Shown here: positions 1 to 8,493 of the stretch, one piece after another | Layout: every line of letters begins with the position of its first letter | Position numbering within the stretch: position 1 is the first letter of the stretch | NCBI RefSeq assembly: GCF_012516435.1 | Contig: NZ_CP051216.1 | Location: forward strand, 932,001 to 996,000 | Direction of reading: 5' to 3' | Origin: Pseudodesulfovibrio sp. zrk46 | GTDB lineage: Bacteria > Desulfobacterota > Desulfovibrionia > Desulfovibrionales > Desulfovibrionaceae | DNA length: 64,000 nucleotides | The notes under the pieces: generated by a model | Seen by the model: the letters and a program-made list of their open reading frames with translations, nothing else | What the model was told of the DNA's origin: nothing | Database searches by the model: none | Made by a program: the position numbers and the translations under genes

Positions 1-663
1 TGCCGCAGCGAACAGCCCGGTACGAGACAGGCAGAGCAGCAACCCGAGCATGGTCAACAAACGCCACCATCGGTTGCCCTGATCCGGCTCGGTGCACCCG
101 CCCTCGTTGCTGCCCGGCTTGAGCCCGGCGCACAGGGCGACCAGCAGAAAAGCGGCCAGCACATCGGCATTGCCTATCCAACGTATGGCGGGCAACGACT
201 GATACACAGCAGCCTCGGCAACCGAGTCCACTACGCAGAACAGACCGAGCAAACCGCCGAAACGCTGAAAATCAGCCCTGTCAGGCATGCCCATGGTGGA
301 CACCCACAGGCCGCAAAAGAGGAGAAAGACGAACGGAGAGAATTCCTTGAGATAGGGCAAATATGGCATGACCAGCGACAAAATGTCCGCCGCATAAAAC
401 ACCATGCCTGCCAACATCAGGACAAACATCGCGAGCTTGAAAAAGAAGCCGCCGGAAGCAGCGTCCCCGGGACGGGGGCGATACATGGCCGAGAGCGTCC
501 CCAATCCAGCCAGAAGCAACCAGGGAGCGACAGGGGTCACATTGCCGCTGCCACCGGTATAATGCGAAGCAGCGGTGCCAAGGGGGACGGCAACATAGGC
601 CACGGCCAAGGGCACGGCTGTCAACCTGCCCCGTCCGGGCGTTTTACCTTTCACGCTCTCCAT
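1..663 (-). CDS. O-antigen ligase/polymerase-like membrane protein (C-terminus outside window)
   Basis: An open frame of 221 codons starts at an ATG at 661-663 on the minus strand and runs off the left edge without a stop. An in-frame stop lies just upstream, so this is the only long start. The peptide has about six hydrophobic segments separated by short polar loops. The last visible segment, LLLCLSRTGLFAAA, resembles the Wzy_C/O-antigen ligase motif (hydrophobic run followed by SR-TG). That family joins or polymerises O-antigen or other lipid-linked glycans at the inner membrane. Glycan genes follow at 6-12 kb, which fits, but the diagnostic periplasmic loop lies outside the window. The family call is therefore tentative; 'polytopic membrane protein' is safe. 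Confidence 0.55.
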   Translation of the reverse strand, partial: MESVKGKTPGRGRLTAVPLAVAYVAVPLGTAASHYTGGSGNVTPVAPWLLLAGLGTLSAMYRPRPGDAASGGFFFKLAMFVLMLAGMVFYAADILSLVMPYLPYLKEFSPFVFLLFCGLWVSTMGMPDRADFQRFGGLLGLFCVVDSVAEAAVYQSLPAIRWIGNADVLAAFLLVALCAGLKPGSNEGGCTEPDQGNRWWRLLTMLGLLLCLSRTGLFAAA

Positions 664-975
664 ACGGTCCGTCAGTTACCCCTTTGCTGCGCTCAGGTAA
701 AGGCACGACCTGCACGAGGAAAAATGACATCTTCAATTATTTCAGGGCCACTTTTTCTAACTTTTTGCAATTTTTACCCTTTTTTTGCATCGTTTTTACC
801 CATGAAAAACACCTGAAATGATTAGCATTTTCGATCGCTCATTGACTCAATTACCACAACCCCTCTAAATATCTTGAAAACATTGTCCGATAAGTAAAAA
901 TGATGTATGGTGTCGATGCGTTATCCAGCTTCAGTGGAATGAGGATGGTCAACGAAATGCCTGTGGGGGTAGACC
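664..975. other. Intergenic region, AT-rich, no gene seen
   Basis: This gap separates the divergent membrane-protein gene (minus) from the lipoprotein gene (plus). It is much more AT-rich than the coding DNA, with T-runs at about 750-800. It probably holds both promoters, but I could not pick a convincing -35/-10 pair. Short open frames here lack ribosome binding sites. Confidence 0.5.
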
Positions 976-1551
976 ATGATAGGAAGCGCACTAGTCGCTT
1001 TGAGGAAAGTGACGATCATCAAATTGGCGGTAGTTTTGTCTCTCGCTTTTCTGCCTGGCTGTGCGGTTGTGGGACCGCTACTCAGCGTAGGCGGCATGGC
1101 GGGTCTTGCACCACTCCAGTATGCATCCACGGTTTATACCGTGGGCGAGTTCTCCTATGAGTATGCAGTGAACGAGAATGACCCGGGTGAAGTCATCCAG
1201 GCCAAAATCGACAGCGTTCTCTCAGGGGAGGCTTTTATGCTGCCCGACTATATCCCGGGGGCAAAGCAGCTCAACAACGGCGGCACCATGGTCGCCGAGG
1301 CTGACACAACGCAGACCGAGTCGGGCATCGAGGCAGACACCTCCGTGGCTCCCGCCCTTTCTGCCGAAGCTCGTCAGAAACGCATTCAGCAGATTCTCGG
1401 CCAGCGCACAGCTCAGTTCGAACGCTTGGAGTTGCGTCGCATGGCATTTCTCAAAGCGCAGAACAACGGCAACCTGTCACTCCGGCAAACCGCCATGGCA
1501 TCCAAACCGGATCTCTTCCAGGGCGCCGTGGACGAAACCCGTCTCCGCTAG
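976..1551 (+). CDS. Putative outer- or inner-membrane lipoprotein, unknown function
   Basis: This is a 191-residue protein. The N-terminus is a short basic stretch, then a hydrophobic helix ending in the lipobox LPGC with the acylated cysteine at residue 29, so export and lipidation are expected. The rest is a soluble region with no domain I recognise. A G-rich Shine-Dalgarno-like run (GGGGG) lies just before the ATG at 976. A Rho-independent terminator follows at 1579. The gene stands alone, with the next gene on the opposite strand. I infer only that it is a lipoprotein. Confidence 0.7.
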   Translation: MIGSALVALRKVTIIKLAVVLSLAFLPGCAVVGPLLSVGGMAGLAPLQYASTVYTVGEFSYEYAVNENDPGEVIQAKIDSVLSGEAFMLPDYIPGAKQLNNGGTMVAEADTTQTESGIEADTSVAPALSAEARQKRIQQILGQRTAQFERLELRRMAFLKAQNNGNLSLRQTAMASKPDLFQGAVDETRLR

Positions 1552-1578
1552 ATTCAACCCCACACGCACAAGTATTTC

Positions 1579-1606
1579 AGGGACGTCTCAGACGTCCCTT
1601 TTTTTT
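1579..1606 (+). terminator. Rho-independent terminator after the lipoprotein gene
   Basis: AGGGACGT (from 1579) pairs with ACGTCCCT (to 1599) around a 5-nt loop, followed by eight T. It sits 28 bases after the stop at 1551. Confidence 0.85.
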
Positions 1607-1664
1607 GGCTTCACATATTTTGGTATCAAATAATCAGAAAGGAATGGGGCCGTCTGAAACGACA

Positions 1665-2042
1665 TCAGTCCCAAGTCGCGGACAAGAGCCACTGTTTAGC
1701 TTCATCTATGGCCGAAAACTGCCTGTAGGAAATGGATCGGTTCTGGAGGATTGTCTCGATCCAGAACAGCTTGGAAAGATTTTCAAGGGAGTGGACCACT
1801 GCCACCTTGACCCCAACTCTTGCCTTTTTGAGCATTGACTCTGTGTATGCAATGAGATCCTGGGTCTCAATATCGATGACAGCAGATCTGTTATCAATAA
1901 TCAGCCGCAGACACTTCTGCCGGATGACTTCTTTCATTATCATCCGACCTGCTGCCATTAAATCTTCAGAAGTTTCAACCACTCCCGAAGCGGTGAGCAG
2001 GAGGTAATCGCCTTTCTCCTGCACCTCATAAGCATGGGACAT
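1665..2042 (-). CDS. STAS/SpoIIAA-like small soluble protein
   Basis: A 125-residue protein without signal peptide or membrane helix. It has alternating beta strands and helices: an N-terminal strand region (GDYLLLTASGVVE), a helix, the strand LRLIIDNRSAV, then VGVKVAVVHS and a C-terminal helix containing AIDEAKQWL. This resembles the SpoIIAA-like/STAS fold found in many proteobacterial proteins of unknown role. No catalytic motif is visible. It could be a regulator or an anti-anti-sigma-like protein, but conserved phosphorylation sites cannot be confirmed by eye. It is convergent with the lipoprotein gene. Confidence 0.5.
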   Translation of the reverse strand: MSHAYEVQEKGDYLLLTASGVVETSEDLMAAGRMIMKEVIRQKCLRLIIDNRSAVIDIETQDLIAYTESMLKKARVGVKVAVVHSLENLSKLFWIETILQNRSISYRQFSAIDEAKQWLLSATWD

Positions 2043-2201
2043 GAGGAAACCTTCATCGATGAGGTGAATTCAATTGAGAAGAATCTTCCCAAAATAAGCC
2101 AATACTGATTGATCGGTATACAGCATGCGTGAATTTTGTCAAAAGCAGACTTGAACGGGAAGAATCTCTTTTTGAAAAAGAGTGTATCTCTACACGCGGA
2201 A

Positions 2202-3152
2202 TCAGTGTGCCTTTCTGGCAAGAATCAGCCAGGCAAAGATCACCACAAGCCCACCAACACCAAAGAGAATGACCCATCTGGGAAGCCCCTTTTCCGACTC
2301 AGTCGCACCGACAGATATCCAGACTTCTTCGACCCGGTGCCTATCCTCTTCAGTAAGGGAGCTGACGGCCTTTCGCATGATGGACAGCAACAGGGGATCG
2401 TTCTTCCGCACCCCGACACGGTGATAATCATGATCCACGGCCCACTTGGTGGGTTTCAGTTCATTGATCCTATGGACGCGGGTGAAGTGGTAGGCCTCCA
2501 CCAAGGTGGCGACAGAGGCCGCGGCTTTGCCATTTTTCACTGCGAGGATACCATCTTCTGACGACTTCACGATCAGGAGTTTGATCTCGGGATGATCACG
2601 CTGGAATTCCTCTTCCTGCCGGTACCCTTTCACCACGGCCACGGTTTTGCCATGCAGGTCATCCAGACTTTCGAGAGAGAATTCTTCAGGCCGCATGAGA
2701 ATGACAGGACAAGTGAAATACGGCTCCGTGAAATCAAGAAACTCCTCACGCTCCGGAGTCTTGTTCAGCATGGTGACCAAGTCGCATTTTCCGGCCTTGG
2801 CCAGCAGCACGCTCTGGGCCCATGTCTTGGTCGGGATCAAACGGAATGGGACGCCGAGCCTTTCTGACAGCAGATTCATGTAATCTGCAGCCACACCCTC
2901 ATGCTCGCCATTCAAGTTGATGCGTTCATAGGGCAGCCAATTGGGATCGCAAACGTACGTCAGCTCCCCCTTGTTCATGAGGTACCTTTTTTCGGCAAAG
3001 GTCAGTTCAAGGGAAGGATCAATCGTTGCTGCAAGAGCATGGGACGAACAAACCGCACTCAGGAAAAGCAGACACGTCATCAGAAACGGCCAGCCTGTCC
3101 ACCTTGTTTGCCCCCCAAAACAACTACGATGCACGCATTTAAACTCTCGCAT
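2202..3152 (-). CDS. Periplasmic solute-binding-like sensor (SBP_bac_3) with a C-terminal membrane helix
   Basis: A 316-residue protein. An N-terminal hydrophobic segment near residues 25-42 acts as a signal peptide or anchor. A family-3 solute-binding domain follows (LTYVCDPNWLPYERIN, GVAADYMNLLSERLG, CDLVTMLNKTPERE, DFTEPYFT), typical of the polar amino-acid-binding fold also used by EvgS/BvgS-type sensors. The last 25 residues form a membrane helix (WVILFGVGGLVVIFAWLI) and the protein then stops. That is the layout of the input half of a hybrid sensor kinase without the kinase, and no kinase frame continues downstream. It may partner with a separate protein or be a truncated receptor. The start is uncertain: a methionine 24 codons further in would give a more usual signal peptide. 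Confidence 0.7.
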   Translation of the reverse strand: MREFKCVHRSCFGGQTRWTGWPFLMTCLLFLSAVCSSHALAATIDPSLELTFAEKRYLMNKGELTYVCDPNWLPYERINLNGEHEGVAADYMNLLSERLGVPFRLIPTKTWAQSVLLAKAGKCDLVTMLNKTPEREEFLDFTEPYFTCPVILMRPEEFSLESLDDLHGKTVAVVKGYRQEEEFQRDHPEIKLLIVKSSEDGILAVKNGKAAASVATLVEAYHFTRVHRINELKPTKWAVDHDYHRVGVRKNDPLLLSIMRKAVSSLTEEDRHRVEEVWISVGATESEKGLPRWVILFGVGGLVVIFAWLILARKAH

Positions 3153-3346
3153 TATTGATCTACGTACCTCTTCATGCGTTCATAGGCAACGATCTTAACG
3201 AAACTTTCCAGTCAAAATGATTACAAAACCAGAGGAAAAGCGTTTGCCTAGGGACAATCGAATGGATTACTCCTTGCTTTCACGATCTTGAATGTGCAAA
3301 CCGAAAGCCGCCAGACAATACTTTTTCCAATGGACATACTTCCCCC

Positions 3347-4282
3347 ATGAGCAAACTGGATTCGACCACATCAAACATGACTGACAGCACAATACAACGC
3401 ATGGGATTCATGGAATGGGCCATGCTCATCACCCTCTCCATCCTCTGGGGCGGATCATTTTTCTTCAATGCCGTCGCCCTGCGAGGCCTGCCGCCACTGG
3501 CCGTTGTCTGGGGCCGTGTCTTCATCGGCTGTCTGGGCCTCGGGTGTCTGCTCGCCTTCAGCTCCATTCAGGTGCGCCCGCACTTACATCGCTGGCGTGA
3601 TTTTCTCGTCATGGGCATTCTCAACACCGCCATCCCTTTCTCGCTCATCGTCTGGGGGCAACAGCACATCCAGAGCGGGCTCGCCGCAGTCATCAACGCC
3701 ACCACACCCGCCTTCACCATCCTCGTCGCCAACTTCTTCACCACTGACGAGCGCGCCTCGCTCAACAAGTTCGCTGGCGCGGCCCTCGGTCTCGGTGGCG
3801 TCATCATGCTCATCGGCACAGACGCCATCTCCGGTTTCGGTAATCACGTTCTCGGTCAGGCCGCCATCATGGGTGCCGCCCTTTCCTATGCCTGCTCAGC
3901 CACCTATGCCCGACGTCTCCAAGGCATTCCGTCCATGATCACTGCCTGCGGGCAGCTCACGGCCTCCACCATCGTGATGCTACCCATCATGCTGTACCTC
4001 GTCCGGCCATGGGAGTTGCCGACACCCGGCATTGATGTCATCGGTGCGGTCGTCGGCCTCGGGTTGCTGTGTTCCGCCTTGGCCTACATTCTCTTTTTCC
4101 GCATTCTGTCCCGAGCCGGAGCGACCAATGTGCAGCTCGTCACGTTGCTCATCCCCTTTTCCGCGTCCACGCTCGGCATCGCCTTTCTGGGCGAGCCCTT
4201 CACATGGCGGCTCGTCATCGGCATGCTCATCGTTTCCACTGCCGCGCTCATGATTGATGGACGGTTGCGCCTGCGGCGCTAG
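3347..4282 (+). CDS. EamA/DMT-family transporter
   Basis: A 311-residue protein with about ten hydrophobic segments arranged as two EamA repeats. The first contains WGGSFFFNAVALRGLPP and GLAAVINATTPAF; the second contains AALSYACSATYARRL and a terminal helix before an arginine-rich tail. DMT transporters export amino acids, metabolites or drugs, and the substrate cannot be read from sequence. The ribosome binding site before the ATG at 3347 is weak. A second in-frame ATG lies at codon 11, so the exact start is uncertain. The gene is followed by a large palindrome and is convergent with the sigma-54 activator gene. Confidence 0.85.
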   Translation: MSKLDSTTSNMTDSTIQRMGFMEWAMLITLSILWGGSFFFNAVALRGLPPLAVVWGRVFIGCLGLGCLLAFSSIQVRPHLHRWRDFLVMGILNTAIPFSLIVWGQQHIQSGLAAVINATTPAFTILVANFFTTDERASLNKFAGAALGLGGVIMLIGTDAISGFGNHVLGQAAIMGAALSYACSATYARRLQGIPSMITACGQLTASTIVMLPIMLYLVRPWELPTPGIDVIGAVVGLGLLCSALAYILFFRILSRAGATNVQLVTLLIPFSASTLGIAFLGEPFTWRLVIGMLIVSTAALMIDGRLRLRR

Positions 4283-4312
4283 TTATTGCCGCTTTGCGGC
4301 TGCCTCCGGCGG

Positions 4313-4377
4313 CCAAGGGGGAAGGGGAGAGAAGGGACCCTTTGGAAAGGGTCGCCTTCTCTCCCCTTCCCCCTTGG
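4313..4377. repeat. 65-bp near-perfect palindrome
   Basis: Bases 4313-4335 are perfectly complementary to 4355-4377 (23 bp, purine-rich on one arm and pyrimidine-rich on the other). Nested inside, GACCCTTT and AAAGGGTC (4336-4353) pair around a 2-nt loop. It lies directly after an EamA gene and before the convergent activator gene. It may act in termination, although no T-tract follows closely. Confidence 0.85.
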
Positions 4378-4542
4378 ATCCCCCATCCCCTCTCATCCCC
4401 CCAAACTTTTTATCGGCGCATCCGCACGGGTGGGGAGATGTAGAAAAGGCGCACCTCTTCTCAAACATACTCGATTGAGAAAGATGGTTCAGAAGATAAT
4501 TTGAATCTGATTACGCACGCTTTCGAGCGAAACGAGCAACAG

Positions 4543-4588
4543 GATTCCAAAGGCCCTCGGCCTTTGGCCGTCGGAGACAAAATCACCA
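4543..4588. repeat. Half-copy of the nested-palindrome repeat (family 4)
   Basis: Contains the palindrome CCAAAGGCC-ctc-GGCCTTTGG (4547-4567), followed by GCCGTCGGAGACAAAATCAC. The same hairpin ends the 0.5-kb repeats at 19364 and 33698. The GGAGAC-AAATCACC tail recurs at 62508-62522. It lies just downstream of the sigma-54 activator gene. Confidence 0.75.
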
Positions 4589-4621
4589 GACAATCGCGCC
4601 GAAGGCGCAACCTATCCTGAT

Positions 4622-6061
4622 TTAAACGTCGACGCCTTGTTTCTTGTATTCGTTGAGCTTGTTACGAAGGGTGCGCACGGAGATGCCGAGCAACTCTGCC
4701 GCGCGGGTACGGTTGCCGGTGGTCTCTTGCAGCGACTTGAGGATGAGGCGCTTCTCCATCTCATGGATGGGCATAACGGAAAGGGCCTCGGCTGCGGATG
4801 ACGGCGGCGGCGCAGAACTGACGGCCTGTTGATCGGCGTCCACCGAGGCAAGATCGTCGGGCGTCCACTGCTCGTCGCCCATAAGGAAATGCTTGGGCTG
4901 AATGGGGCCTGCTCCGGCGAGCAATACGGCACGCTCCATGAGATTCTGGAGTTCGCGGACATTGCCCGGCCAGTCATAGGACATGAGCCACTTCTTGGCT
5001 TCCTCGGTAAAGGCAAGCTGGCCGAGCCCGTAGGTCGCACCAAACTTGTTCACGAAATATTCGGCGAGAAGCACCACATCTTCGCCGCGCTGAGAAAGTG
5101 CGGGAAGCTTGAGCGGAATGACGTTCAGGCGATAGAACAAATCCTGACGGAACTTGCCTTCGTTGACGGTTCCTTCAATGTCGCGGTTGGTGGTGGCAAG
5201 CACGCGAACATCCACATTGACGGTCTCAACGCCGCCCACGCGATCAAATTCAGACTCCTGCAATACGCGGAGGAGTTTGGCCTGCAACCCCAGATCCATC
5301 TCGGTGATTTCATCAAGGAGAATGGTGCCACCGTTGGCCAGCTCGAACTTACCGAGCTTGCGATTGATGGCTCCGGTGAACGCCCCTTTTTCGTGACCGA
5401 ACAGCTCGGACTCAAGCAGATGCTCAGGCAGGGCCGCGCAGTTGATGGCAACGAACGGCTTGTCGATGCGATCGGAGTTGTGATGCAGGTAGCGAGCGAA
5501 CATCTCCTTACCAGTACCGGATTCGCCGGAGATAAGGACCGTGGCTTTGGATTTGGCCACCTGCTTGGCCAGCGCGAGGACGCGAAGGACAGCGGGATGA
5601 CGACCGATGATCTGGAATCTGCCGGGCGCACCAGGTGTGGTTATGGCCGCGGCCGGGGCTGACGGAGCAGCAGGACTGACGGGCTCGGGAGCCGGTTCCG
5701 GTTCGGGCGCTTCTTCGGGAAGAATGAGCTTGATCTTGTCCCAGACGAGGGGCTCAAGCCAAAAATCGCGTGCGCCGAGTTCCAGATAGCGAGTGGCTTC
5801 TTCGGCACTGCCGGTGGCGGAAAAGACGACGACGGGCGGGAATCCTTCAATGGTGCTGGACTGTTCAAGAAGCGCCTCTACATTGAACCCCTGCAGTTGG
5901 GGTCGACAAAAGACGAGGCACGGTTTGGACTTTTTGATAAATCCGAGTGCACCGGTGATGTTGTCCGCCAAGCCTGCCTGCAATCCCGCCTCCTTGAGGG
6001 TGGGAAAGATAGCGGTCACGGACTGCGGCTCCGCGATGAAAAGCACTGTTCTGGCCGTCAT
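4622..6061 (-). CDS. Sigma-54-dependent Fis-family activator with a degenerate receiver domain
   Basis: A 479-residue NtrC-class activator. Residues 1-115 look like a receiver fold, but the phosphoacceptor site reads LVFCRPQLQG (no Asp), the acidic pocket reads IAEPQ and the usual KP is EP. Phosphorylation is therefore unlikely. A proline/alanine linker (about 117-147) precedes the AAA+ domain: Walker A GESGTGKE at 179-186, the sigma-54 contact loop GAFTGA at 226-231, Walker B GTILLDE near 245-251, and the arginine-finger region around FRQDLFYRLN. The C-terminus carries a Fis-type helix-turn-helix (TRAAELLGISVRTLRNKLNEY). It activates sigma-54 promoters; the target is unknown. FleQ/FlrA-like regulators also have degenerate receivers, but that assignment is only a possibility. 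Confidence 0.9.
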   Translation of the reverse strand: MTARTVLFIAEPQSVTAIFPTLKEAGLQAGLADNITGALGFIKKSKPCLVFCRPQLQGFNVEALLEQSSTIEGFPPVVVFSATGSAEEATRYLELGARDFWLEPLVWDKIKLILPEEAPEPEPAPEPVSPAAPSAPAAAITTPGAPGRFQIIGRHPAVLRVLALAKQVAKSKATVLISGESGTGKEMFARYLHHNSDRIDKPFVAINCAALPEHLLESELFGHEKGAFTGAINRKLGKFELANGGTILLDEITEMDLGLQAKLLRVLQESEFDRVGGVETVNVDVRVLATTNRDIEGTVNEGKFRQDLFYRLNVIPLKLPALSQRGEDVVLLAEYFVNKFGATYGLGQLAFTEEAKKWLMSYDWPGNVRELQNLMERAVLLAGAGPIQPKHFLMGDEQWTPDDLASVDADQQAVSSAPPPSSAAEALSVMPIHEMEKRLILKSLQETTGNRTRAAELLGISVRTLRNKLNEYKKQGVDV

Positions 6062-6133
6062 GATTCAACTCTTTTAACGATAAGTTGAATTCTTTTCAAC
6101 ATTTCTTCGGATTTGTCGAAAAGACCGTAAGCT

Positions 6134-7522
6134 CTATGTCAGTTTCCCTGAAGACGTCTTCGAAGGCAGCGCAAAGGCCAGTACCGCACCCAATACGAGA
6201 AGAGGCGCTGCCGGACCGTTGTAACGAGGCAATCCGTGTGAGGCCAATACGTTGAGGCCAAAGAGCGCGACAGGTGAGGCCAACAGGGCTGCCAGCAACC
6301 AATCATGGCGTCCAAGACTTCGATAGATTGTCAGAAAGAACAGATAGTAAACACCGATGTACAACACGCTGAACATGGGGTTCATCATGAGGCGGAAGGC
6401 TATGGGGATGCACATGCGCAAGTGCTTCCACGGGTTTTGGAGAATCCGCTCAATACCTTCTTTCTTAAGTTGCAAGTCTGCGGCGAGCTCGCCCTTTTCA
6501 TCGGCAAGCGCAGCCATTTTGTTCTTTGCCGTGCGGTATATGCCGGTTTCACGTACCAACGGGGCATATATTTCTTCGTCCGCATACTTTTTGAGCGATT
6601 TCTTGAAGATAGGTGCCCGTGACCAGTAGGCAAAGGACGCCCAGAAGGCTGAGTCCGGCATCAGATTATACTGAGAACGAATCTCCAGCACCACGCCACC
6701 GCCCGTGGCGATGAATTTGCGCCCGAAGTATTCCTGATTGCGCAACTCCCACGGATAGAACACAGCGCCCCAGGCTACGGCCAGCACAACGAGCCCAGCC
6801 AGTCCCTTGAAAACTGCATCACGACGCAGGACAAGGCAAAGTCCCGCGGCTGTCAAAGAAACGATGCCAATGTATTTCCACTGAGGCGAAGTCAACGTCA
6901 GGAAGCCCAGCACAAGCCCGGCCACAGGGTACATCAACAATTTTCTGTATTTAATCGCCAGATAGAGCGCCAAAGTGAACGCAATGATCAGGAATGCGAT
7001 GAGCACTTCCCGGTACAATCGCTCTGTATATCGGGTCAGGAATGGATGAAACCCAACAAACCATAGCGTCCAGTAGGCCGGAAGCCGTTTGTTTGTATAA
7101 TCCCATACGAGCCATGCCGTCATGAAAGCAGTTGCCAGCAGAAGCAACGCTTGAACGTATTTAACGTAGACGAGTGCCGGATGAGATTGTCGTTTTTCCC
7201 CTTCCGGCGGGAACAGCCACTTGGCGCCACCTTCACTCAGTTGAGGGAAAGCCTTAAAAAAGCCCGTGAGGAAAAAGGCATACCCCGGCGCGCGGGAGTG
7301 GCCAGGCTGCGTATCGTCGCGATCAGAGCTGTTGTTATACACGCCCTGAACGGCAAGATGGTAGGCCCCTTTGACATACTGAACCGCATCTCCGCCAAGG
7401 CTCCCCTTGTACTCAAACTTTGCTGCCGAGAGACCACAAAAGACGACCACGAAAACCAGAATGGCGATGCCCATATGGTTTTCGATGGGCTGTGTCAGGC
7501 GGGCAAAGTCAAATCGACGCAT
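6134..7522 (-). CDS. GT-C-type membrane glycosyltransferase (ArnT/PMT-like)
   Basis: A 462-residue polytopic protein with about ten hydrophobic segments. An acidic motif lies in the first periplasmic loop (KGSLGGDAVQYVKGAYHL), followed by HSRAPGYAFFLTGFF, the layout of GT-C enzymes that take sugars from polyprenyl-phosphate donors at the periplasmic face. The ATG overlaps the stop of the upstream GT2 gene (TAATG), implying translational coupling. It is the last gene of the four-gene operon. The GT2 partner probably makes the lipid-linked sugar that this enzyme transfers. Donor and acceptor are unknown, and the exact GT-C subfamily is uncertain. Confidence 0.65.
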   Translation of the reverse strand: MRRFDFARLTQPIENHMGIAILVFVVVFCGLSAAKFEYKGSLGGDAVQYVKGAYHLAVQGVYNNSSDRDDTQPGHSRAPGYAFFLTGFFKAFPQLSEGGAKWLFPPEGEKRQSHPALVYVKYVQALLLLATAFMTAWLVWDYTNKRLPAYWTLWFVGFHPFLTRYTERLYREVLIAFLIIAFTLALYLAIKYRKLLMYPVAGLVLGFLTLTSPQWKYIGIVSLTAAGLCLVLRRDAVFKGLAGLVVLAVAWGAVFYPWELRNQEYFGRKFIATGGGVVLEIRSQYNLMPDSAFWASFAYWSRAPIFKKSLKKYADEEIYAPLVRETGIYRTAKNKMAALADEKGELAADLQLKKEGIERILQNPWKHLRMCIPIAFRLMMNPMFSVLYIGVYYLFFLTIYRSLGRHDWLLAALLASPVALFGLNVLASHGLPRYNGPAAPLLVLGAVLAFALPSKTSSGKLT

Positions 7523-8481
7523 TAGTCTTCTTTATCGGCTTCGTCGTCCATGGACTGTTTCTTCTGCGAATACCGTATCTGCTCAAGCAGGCGACGGTTC
7601 ACGCTGATGAGATCGGCCACAAACGCGATCAGACCGGTCTGGAGACCCATACCCAGCAGCACACCGGAGAGAATGACCGACTGCACATGCCCGTCGCCGT
7701 CACCGGTGGCGAGAAAATAGAGGAACCGCAAGCCCAGCAACAGACCGAGACCAAAGAGGACTGCAGCCAGCGACATGAAAAAGCTGAACGGACGATACGT
7801 GGCAAAGACACGGACAATGGTGAAGATGGAACGCTTCACATAGGCGGGAATGCTCTTCACCAGTCGGGACGGACGCAGGTCTTCGTTCACCCGGACCGGC
7901 ACGGAAGAGATGGCCATATTTTTCTGGCCTGCCTGAATGATGGTCTCGATAGTGTAGGTGTAGTTGTTGAAGACGTTCAACTGCATGGCCGCCTCGCGGC
8001 TGATGGCGCGGAAACCGCTGGGGGCATCCTCCACCTCGGTACCGCTGGCCTGACGAACGGCCCAGCTGCCGAGCTTCTGGAGCTTCTTCTTCAGGGGCGA
8101 AAAATGATCGATATCGCTGATGGGGCGCGTGCCGATAACGATATCGGATTTGCCCTCAATGATCGGCTTGGTGAGCAGCGGTATATCATCGGCGCAGTAC
8201 TGGTTGTCGGCATCGGTGTTCACGATGACGTCGGCTCCCAGCTCCAGGCACGCATTCAGGCCGGTCATGAAGCCCCTTGCCAGGCCAAGATTGTGGACAT
8301 GGGAAACCACGTGGTCCACGCCGTGCTGTTTGGCGACCTCAACGGTGTTGTCGGTGGAGCCGTCATCAATGATGAGCCACTCCACAGTGTCGAATCCTTC
8401 GACTTCACGGGGCAGGGCAGCCAAGGCAATACCCAGGGTTTTTTCTTCGTTCAGGCAGGGAATCTGTATGATTAATTTCAT
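7522..8481 (-). CDS. Family 2 glycosyltransferase, polyprenyl-phosphate sugar synthase type
   Basis: A 319-residue protein. The GT-A domain opens with IIQIPCLNEEKTLGIALAAL, then WLIIDDGSTDNT and the metal-binding motif VNTDADNQY. These are the hallmarks of DPM1/ArnC-like GT2 enzymes that move a sugar from a nucleotide donor to a polyprenyl phosphate. Two C-terminal membrane helices (about 225-250 and 262-285) anchor it, as in GtrB/ArnC. It lies 12 bp after the LPG-synthase-like gene and overlaps the GT-C gene by one base. It probably supplies the lipid-linked sugar used by the GT-C enzyme. The sugar cannot be inferred. Confidence 0.85.
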   Translation of the reverse strand: MKLIIQIPCLNEEKTLGIALAALPREVEGFDTVEWLIIDDGSTDNTVEVAKQHGVDHVVSHVHNLGLARGFMTGLNACLELGADVIVNTDADNQYCADDIPLLTKPIIEGKSDIVIGTRPISDIDHFSPLKKKLQKLGSWAVRQASGTEVEDAPSGFRAISREAAMQLNVFNNYTYTIETIIQAGQKNMAISSVPVRVNEDLRPSRLVKSIPAYVKRSIFTIVRVFATYRPFSFFMSLAAVLFGLGLLLGLRFLYFLATGDGDGHVQSVILSGVLLGMGLQTGLIAFVADLISVNRRLLEQIRYSQKKQSMDDEADKED

Positions 8482-8493
8482 ATGTATACGAGG

